Shown here: one piece after another, positions 6,699 through 9,596 of the stretch
Layout: every line of letters starts with the position of its first letter
How positions within the stretch are numbered: the first letter of the stretch is position 1
Assembly (NCBI GenBank): GCA_041658955.1
Contig: JBAZZE010000029.1
Coordinates: 1 to 9,596 of the forward strand
Length of the DNA stretch: 9,596 nt
Origin: UBA2283 sp041658955
GTDB taxonomy: Bacteria; Patescibacteriota; Microgenomatia; UBA12405
Direction of reading: 5' to 3'
Program-made: the position numbers and the translations under genes
Notes under the pieces: generated by a model
Told to the model about the DNA's origin: nothing
Database searches by the model: none
What the model saw: the letters and a program-made list of their open reading frames with translations, nothing else

Positions 6699-6844
6699 GG
6701 TAGGATATTCCAAAATAAATTTTCGGGCTCCACCAAGAGGCGACACACGGTGAAAATTTTACGGTATTCTTCCGTAGGGTTCTAATCTCCTTTACAGGAT
6801 TTCTTCCCTCAGCTTGGTGTTGTTGGCACCTACTAACGCTTTAT
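6671..6844 (-). ncRNA. ssrS: Structured small RNA, probably 6S RNA
   Basis: About 175 nt from a predicted start near 6844 to the terminator T-run. It has its own TATAAT box upstream and contains no credible ORF. The ends pair: GTTaGTAGG (6837-6829) with CCTACcAAC (6704-6696), one mismatch. Inside, CACCAAG (6819-6813) pairs with CTTGGTG (6737-6731), with a nearby GAGG/CCTC pair. Apical hairpins include TACGG/CCGTA (6776-6772 with 6764-6760). The 3' side between the outer and inner stems holds a small AAAA/TTTT hairpin. A closing stem, an unpaired middle and a long arm, at this length, is the 6S layout; 6S RNA binds the housekeeping RNA polymerase by mimicking an open promoter. From memory, 6S-1 RNA (bsrA) of Bacillus subtilis also lies beside aspS, and its 5' part reads similarly (GUGUUAGU, then ACACC). 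The alternative is a cis-acting leader of aspS. Confidence 0.65.
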
Positions 6845-6851
6845 GACTTCT

Positions 6852-6857
6852 ATTATA
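6852..6857 (-). promoter_or_regulatory. -10 box of the 6S-like RNA gene
   Basis: Minus-strand perfect TATAAT that overlaps the recJ stop codon (GTA TAA TAG). The predicted start, six to seven bases on, is near 6844-6845. There is no good -35 at 16-18 bp. It is the only consensus -10 in the window placed before a non-coding region. Confidence 0.6.
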
Positions 6858-8460
6858 CAACATCAGGTGATGAGCTAATTATTTCTTTAACAATTAGCTG
6901 GGGAGTCGTAAGGTTGTTCCAGGTGTTAAGTGATAATGAAGCAATAATGTCGGTACGATCACCTTCTTTATATTTGCCGATACTGCCTCCTTTTTTGAAA
7001 GCGATCGCATCAATATTTTCAATTTTGAATTTGAGATGATCACCGGTTTGGCCAATAGTTTTGATGTTGGACATGGTCACATTTTTAAAAAGAAAAAGAG
7101 GTTCAGGATTACCAATTCCAAACGGAGCCAATTTTTGGATTTCATTAATATTTTTGATAGTGACGGCTAGTGGATCCATGATCGCATCAACGTCAAGATG
7201 TGGTTCTAGAGATAATTTTCCGAGCGTAGCATAGATAGATTTTGATAATTTCTTTTGAAGTTTAGTTATATTTTCTGGTTTGATGCTAAAACCAGCAGCT
7301 AAAGGATGACCGCCTAGATCAATAAACAAATCAGAGTATTCGCGGAGTGATTGAATAATATTTAGCTCTGGAATGGAACGGCAAGAACCTTTGGCGACTT
7401 CTCCTGAAGTACTGATTACGATAGAAGGTAAATAGTATTTTTCAGTTAAACGGCCAGCAAGTAGCCCAATAATTCCTGCATTGTAATCTCCAGATATAAA
7501 GATTAACTTGTGACTTTGATCAATTTTTTGATCAGCATCGATAAGTGAATCTTTTTGAATAGACTGCCGAGATAAGTTGAAATCATTGAGAGATTGGGCG
7601 TACTTTGTCGCTTGTAATTGTGACTGACTACACAATAAACGAAGAGCGTCAGTCGGATCGGAGAGCCGACCTACAGCGTTGATCCGTGGTCCTAACAGAA
7701 ATCCTAGCTCATAAGTTGAAAGGGAGTCTTGCTTGGCACCGGAGATATTCACCAATTTCTTTATACCTGGGGAAGGGTTAAGGCGAAGGGATTGTAGTCC
7801 ATGAACTACTAAAGAGCGGTTTACCCCAGTTAGAGGAAGACAATCGGAAACCGCACCCAAGGCGGCTAAACCCAAGTCAGCATTAGGATTAAATTCCTTG
7901 GAAAGAAACCATGAAATGGCGGCACCAGAAACGAGAGTGGTGTGGATCACAATATCAGCCGAGAGAAGTAATTTGTCTGATAAGTGGTGGTCGGTGACAA
8001 TAATTTTTGTATGAGGTTGTTTTGATTTAATTTTTTGTAATTCTTTCTGGGCAACAATACCGTTATCAACGGTGATGATTAAGTCGAAGGTAATATTTTT
8101 CTCTGACTGAAAACGGAAAAAGGATTCTGACTTAATCCCGTAACCATCTTTTTCCCGATGAGGAATGAATGGAACCACATCGGGGTGGACTTGGTGGAGT
8201 GATTGCCAAAGAATAGCAGTAGCGGTAATACCATCGACATCGTAATCACCATAAATTAAAATCTTACCTTTGGCTAAAATAACTTCATTGATAAGATTAA
8301 CTGCCGGCTTAAGAGAAAGAGCCAATTCGGGATAGCTAGGTTTCAAGAATTCGTCGATATTTTTGACTTTACGATTTTTAAGTAAAAGAGCAGTAATTAT
8401 ATTTGGCGAATCTTTTTGGGATATTTTTACCGATGATAATAGATGAGGTTTTTTGTCCAC
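6853..8460 (-). CDS. recJ: Single-stranded-DNA-specific 5'-3' exonuclease RecJ
   Basis: A DHH-family exonuclease acting in recombination and repair (RecF-type gap processing, mismatch and base excision repair). With the start at GTG 8460 it has 535 residues. Motifs in that numbering: YGDYDVDG (70-77), TVDNG (130-134), VTDHH (155-159), GPRINAVGRL (257-266) and the DHHA1 motif GGHPLAAGFS (383-392). A C-terminal OB-like region follows from about 420. All metal-binding motifs I can recognise are intact. GTG 8460 has TAAAAT five bases upstream, as in the neighbouring genes. An in-frame TTG at 8511 would add 17 residues including a Trp but would run across the promoter of the divergent RRM gene, and has no SD. 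The TTG cannot be excluded because RecJ N-termini often carry an early Trp. The stop overlaps the -10 of the downstream RNA gene. Confidence 0.95.
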   Translation of the reverse strand: MDKKPHLLSSVKISQKDSPNIITALLLKNRKVKNIDEFLKPSYPELALSLKPAVNLINEVILAKGKILIYGDYDVDGITATAILWQSLHQVHPDVVPFIPHREKDGYGIKSESFFRFQSEKNITFDLIITVDNGIVAQKELQKIKSKQPHTKIIVTDHHLSDKLLLSADIVIHTTLVSGAAISWFLSKEFNPNADLGLAALGAVSDCLPLTGVNRSLVVHGLQSLRLNPSPGIKKLVNISGAKQDSLSTYELGFLLGPRINAVGRLSDPTDALRLLCSQSQLQATKYAQSLNDFNLSRQSIQKDSLIDADQKIDQSHKLIFISGDYNAGIIGLLAGRLTEKYYLPSIVISTSGEVAKGSCRSIPELNIIQSLREYSDLFIDLGGHPLAAGFSIKPENITKLQKKLSKSIYATLGKLSLEPHLDVDAIMDPLAVTIKNINEIQKLAPFGIGNPEPLFLFKNVTMSNIKTIGQTGDHLKFKIENIDAIAFKKGGSIGKYKEGDRTDIIASLSLNTWNNLTTPQLIVKEIISSSPDVV

Positions 8461-8465
8461 AGGGT

Positions 8466-8471
8466 ATTTTA
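8466..8471 (-). promoter_or_regulatory. -10 box of recJ (leaderless type)
   Basis: Minus-strand TAAAAT, then five bases (accct), then GTG 8460. It lies immediately beside the -35 element of the divergent RRM gene (8472-8477), so polymerases on the two promoters would compete. Confidence 0.5.
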
Positions 8472-8499
8472 TTGTATTTCGAACCCAAAGTGTTATACT
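8472..8499 (+). promoter_or_regulatory. Promoter of the RRM gene
   Basis: A -35 element TTGTAT (8472-8477), a 16-bp spacer, and a -10 TATACT (8494-8499) extended by TG one base upstream (8491-8492). It is the best sigma-70-type promoter in the window. It predicts a start near 8506 and thus a leader of about 72 nt, unlike the leaderless arrangement of the other genes. Confidence 0.7.
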
Positions 8500-8505
8500 T
8501 TTAGA

Positions 8506-8577
8506 GGCCAAGGGGTTTTAGCCTTAATCTTGGCCAGATTATAGAAGGTTAAAAGTCCGAGTTTTCGGAAAAAAATA
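8506..8577 (+). promoter_or_regulatory. Structured 5' leader of the RRM gene
   Basis: Two inverted repeats are visible. GGCCAAG (8506-8512) pairs with CTTGGCC (8529-8535), a 7-bp stem with a 16-nt loop. TCCGA (8556-8560) pairs with TCGGA (8565-8569), a 5-bp stem with loop gttt. The second hairpin ends 8 nt before the ATG and hides the only purine-rich GGA near the start; an AAGG lies upstream at about 8545-8548. A competing AAGG/CCTT pairing exists inside the first hairpin. A temperature- or protein-responsive leader is possible but unproven. Confidence 0.45.
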
Positions 8578-8844
8578 ATGGCCAAAAAACTGTTCATAGG
8601 AAATCTTTCCTTCAACATGACTGACGACCAACTAACGCAGCTTTTTTCTGCGTACGGTAAGGTTGTTTCAGCAAACATAGTATTCGACAAGTTCTCCCAC
8701 AGGAGCAAAGGTTTTGCTTTTGTAGAGTTCGAAACCGAAGAAGAAGCACAAGCTGCTATGGCTGCTTTGGATGGAACTGAGCAAGACGGTAGAAATATCG
8801 CCGTAAAAGAGGCTCTTCCACGTCCTGATAAGCCACAAATGTAA
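8578..8844 (+). CDS. Small RRM-domain RNA-binding protein
   Basis: An 88-residue single RNA-recognition-motif protein. RNP2 is LFIGNL (5-10) and RNP1 is KGFAFVEF (44-51), both with the aromatic residues that stack on RNA bases. The beta-alpha-beta-beta-alpha-beta order is complete: MTDDQLTQLFSAYG is helix 1, EEEAQAAMAAL is helix 2, and NIAVKEAL is the last strand. A short Pro/basic tail follows, without the Gly-rich tail of some relatives. Related small RRM proteins of cyanobacteria are often cold-induced and bind single-stranded RNA; a post-transcriptional role here is inferred. The reading frame has a cleaner promoter, a longer leader and a stronger terminator than any other gene in the window, which suggests high or regulated expression as a single-gene unit. 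It diverges from recJ. Confidence 0.96.
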   Translation: MAKKLFIGNLSFNMTDDQLTQLFSAYGKVVSANIVFDKFSHRSKGFAFVEFETEEEAQAAMAALDGTEQDGRNIAVKEALPRPDKPQM

Positions 8845-8858
8845 TTTGAAATTACTGT

Positions 8859-8889
8859 AAAACCCTCCTGATTTTTCGGGAGGGTTTTT
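8859..8889 (+). terminator. Strong intrinsic terminator, probably bidirectional
   Basis: The stem AAAACCCTCC (8859-8868) pairs with GGAGGGTTTT (8879-8888), extended by T-G and G-C pairs around a 6-nt loop, with a T-run on the plus side. It ends the RRM transcript. Read on the minus strand the hairpin also ends in TTTT just after the HAD gene stop (8888), so it can serve both convergent genes. Confidence 0.92.
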
Positions 8890-9391
8890 ATTTGGTTAAT
8901 AGTGGCATGGCCAAATGAGCCACAGGCTTAAATCCCAAGTCAAAAGCAGCATTAGTGGCAACTAAAAGGTTTTGGGGATCGTCTTCGACGATAACATCGA
9001 CACGGGTGTATTCCATAAATATTTGTTGCCAGGCTTTTTTATCTTTTTTAGAACCAAAGTCAGAAATATCAAAAACCTCGACACCAACTGTGGGTATATT
9101 TAAGGTCTCTAAAATTAATTTTGATGTTTTGACTAAAGAGGTCGAAATAATTATTAGTTTGGATGTTTTTTGATTTTCTAGCAAATTGTCGATACCAGAT
9201 TTTATGGGATATATTTTTAAATCCCCTTTTAAAATTGAATTCCACTCAAATTCGAGGATTGTTTTAAGGGGAGCTTTGTCTAAATTGTTTTTATGCAACA
9301 AATCATTAAAAATCGACTGATGCTTGAGAGGATCGAGAGTCGAGTCAAAGCTATAAACTACACCACCTAAGTCACTAAATAAATTGGTCAC
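8888..9391 (-). CDS. HAD-superfamily hydrolase
   Basis: A 167-residue haloacid-dehalogenase-fold protein. Motif I is FSDLGGVVY with D7 as nucleophile; position +2 is Gly (G9) instead of the usual Asp, as in the DLGNV/DFGGV group of HAD proteins. Motif II is LIIISTS with S83/T84. A lysine cluster (115-119, KKDKK) fits motif III, and motif IV is VIVEDDPQN with D137/D138. The cap between motifs I and II is small and helical. With the second Asp missing, classical phosphoryl-Asp chemistry with acid-base help may be weak, so phosphatase activity is uncertain and the substrate unknown. The start is GTG 9391, with TAAAAT six bases upstream and no SD. It is divergent from the cca-like gene across 35 bp, and its stop touches the shared terminator. 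Confidence 0.82.
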   Translation of the reverse strand: MTNLFSDLGGVVYSFDSTLDPLKHQSIFNDLLHKNNLDKAPLKTILEFEWNSILKGDLKIYPIKSGIDNLLENQKTSKLIIISTSLVKTSKLILETLNIPTVGVEVFDISDFGSKKDKKAWQQIFMEYTRVDVIVEDDPQNLLVATNAAFDLGFKPVAHLAMPLLTK

Positions 9392-9397
9392 GAAAAT

Positions 9398-9403
9398 ATT
9401 TTA
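9398..9403 (-). promoter_or_regulatory. -10 box of the HAD gene (leaderless type)
   Basis: Minus-strand TAAAAT preceded by TGT (extended -10), then six bases (attttc) and GTG 9391. It is 12 bp from the oppositely facing -10 of the cca-like gene. Confidence 0.55.
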
Positions 9404-9415
9404 ACAAAGTTAGGG

Positions 9416-9421
9416 TAAAAT
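9416..9421 (+). promoter_or_regulatory. -10 box of the cca-like gene (leaderless type)
   Basis: TAAAAT, then five bases (aacct), then ATG 9427. There is no SD and no clear -35; the upstream 17 bp contains the divergent HAD promoter. Confidence 0.5.
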
Positions 9422-9426
9422 AACCT

Positions 9427-9596
9427 ATGGACATAAAGCTACCAGCTAAAGTTTTAAAGGTAATGAAGGTGTTTTGCGACTCCGGTGCGCAGATTTTTGT
9501 GGTGGGTGGAGCAGTTCGAGATTTGTTACTCAATCGTGAGGTAAAAGATTGGGATTTTGCCACCAATATAACTCCAGATGAAATGAAAAAACTTTT
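9427..9596 (+). CDS. cca: CCA-adding enzyme / poly(A) polymerase family, N-terminal part (runs off window)
   Basis: The first 56 codons of a class II tRNA nucleotidyltransferase-type protein; the gene continues past the window edge. The visible part holds the family's signature: FVVGGAVRDLLL (residues 24-35), the nucleotide-binding glycine motif and the following Arg-Asp, then KDWDFATN (39-46) with the DxD metal-binding pair. CCA-adding enzymes build or repair the 3' CCA of tRNAs; the close relative poly(A) polymerase I cannot be told apart from this fragment. ATG 9427 gives the expected short lead-in of about 20 residues. It is not in the supplied frame list because it is cut, but the frame is open to the end of the window. 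With gltX and aspS it is the third tRNA-related gene here. Confidence 0.9.
   Translation, partial: MDIKLPAKVLKVMKVFCDSGAQIFVVGGAVRDLLLNREVKDWDFATNITPDEMKKL

Noticed and set aside
6671..6844. T-box riboswitch controlling aspS
   Set aside because: GGTGGAGCC near 6735-6725 faintly resembles the T-box core, but the base after UGG would be A, which does not suit the discriminator G expected for tRNA-Asp, and I found no stem I specifier loop. The size and position suit 6S RNA better.
8461..8511. recJ start at TTG 8511
   Set aside because: It has no SD, would overlap the divergent RRM promoter, and GTG 8460 has the local -10 motif at the right distance. Kept as an alternative in the recJ entry.
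8538..8543. Minus-strand TATAAT as a recJ promoter
   Set aside because: It has no -35 and would give a leader crossing the RRM promoter; the TAAAAT next to GTG 8460 is the simpler explanation.

Overview
The window looks like chromosome from a small-genome, AT-rich bacterium of the Candidate Phyla Radiation (Patescibacteria), probably the Microgenomates side. This is inferred from style, not from a marker-gene tree. The signs are very tight packing with genes touching or overlapping, core genes next to an orphan membrane protein, a lamin-tail-domain surface protein on a Pro/Thr-rich stalk with a C-terminal membrane anchor, and no mobile elements.

Layout, left to right: a secreted LTD-domain protein (minus, 43-906); glutamyl-tRNA synthetase gltX (minus, 910-2337); an intergenic stretch with two copies of a 35-bp repeat (2397-2475); an unrecognised membrane-anchored protein (plus, 2530-3570); then a convergent overlapping run on the minus strand of aspS (4906-6657), an S11 D-Ala-D-Ala carboxypeptidase (3978-4937) and a Nudix hydrolase with the altered Nudix box of GDP-mannose hydrolases (3563-3994). 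Between aspS and recJ (6853-8460, minus) lies a structured RNA gene of about 175 nt with its own -10 box and intrinsic terminator, best read as 6S RNA. Divergent from recJ is a small RRM RNA-binding protein (8578-8844, plus) with a long structured leader and a strong terminator. It is followed by a HAD-like hydrolase (minus, 8888-9391) and the first 56 codons of a tRNA CCA-adding enzyme/poly(A) polymerase (plus, from 9427, running off the window).

The most striking pattern is in the control regions. Seven of the ten genes have the hexamer TAAAAT (once TAGAAT) exactly 5 or 6 nt before the start codon, and no convincing Shine-Dalgarno sequence for the chosen start. A -10 box at that distance puts the transcription start on or within a base of the start codon, so these genes appear to be leaderless. 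The motif also decides several starts (gltX, recJ, the LTD gene, the HAD gene). The exceptions make sense: the carboxypeptidase and Nudix genes overlap upstream genes and are probably translationally coupled, and the RRM gene has a -35/extended -10 promoter with a 72-nt leader that may be regulatory.

Functionally the window mixes translation (gltX, aspS, cca), DNA repair (recJ), global transcription control (6S-like RNA), RNA binding (RRM), cell wall trimming (S11 peptidase) and surface display (LTD protein). There is no sign of a defence system, phage, CRISPR array or biosynthetic cluster.
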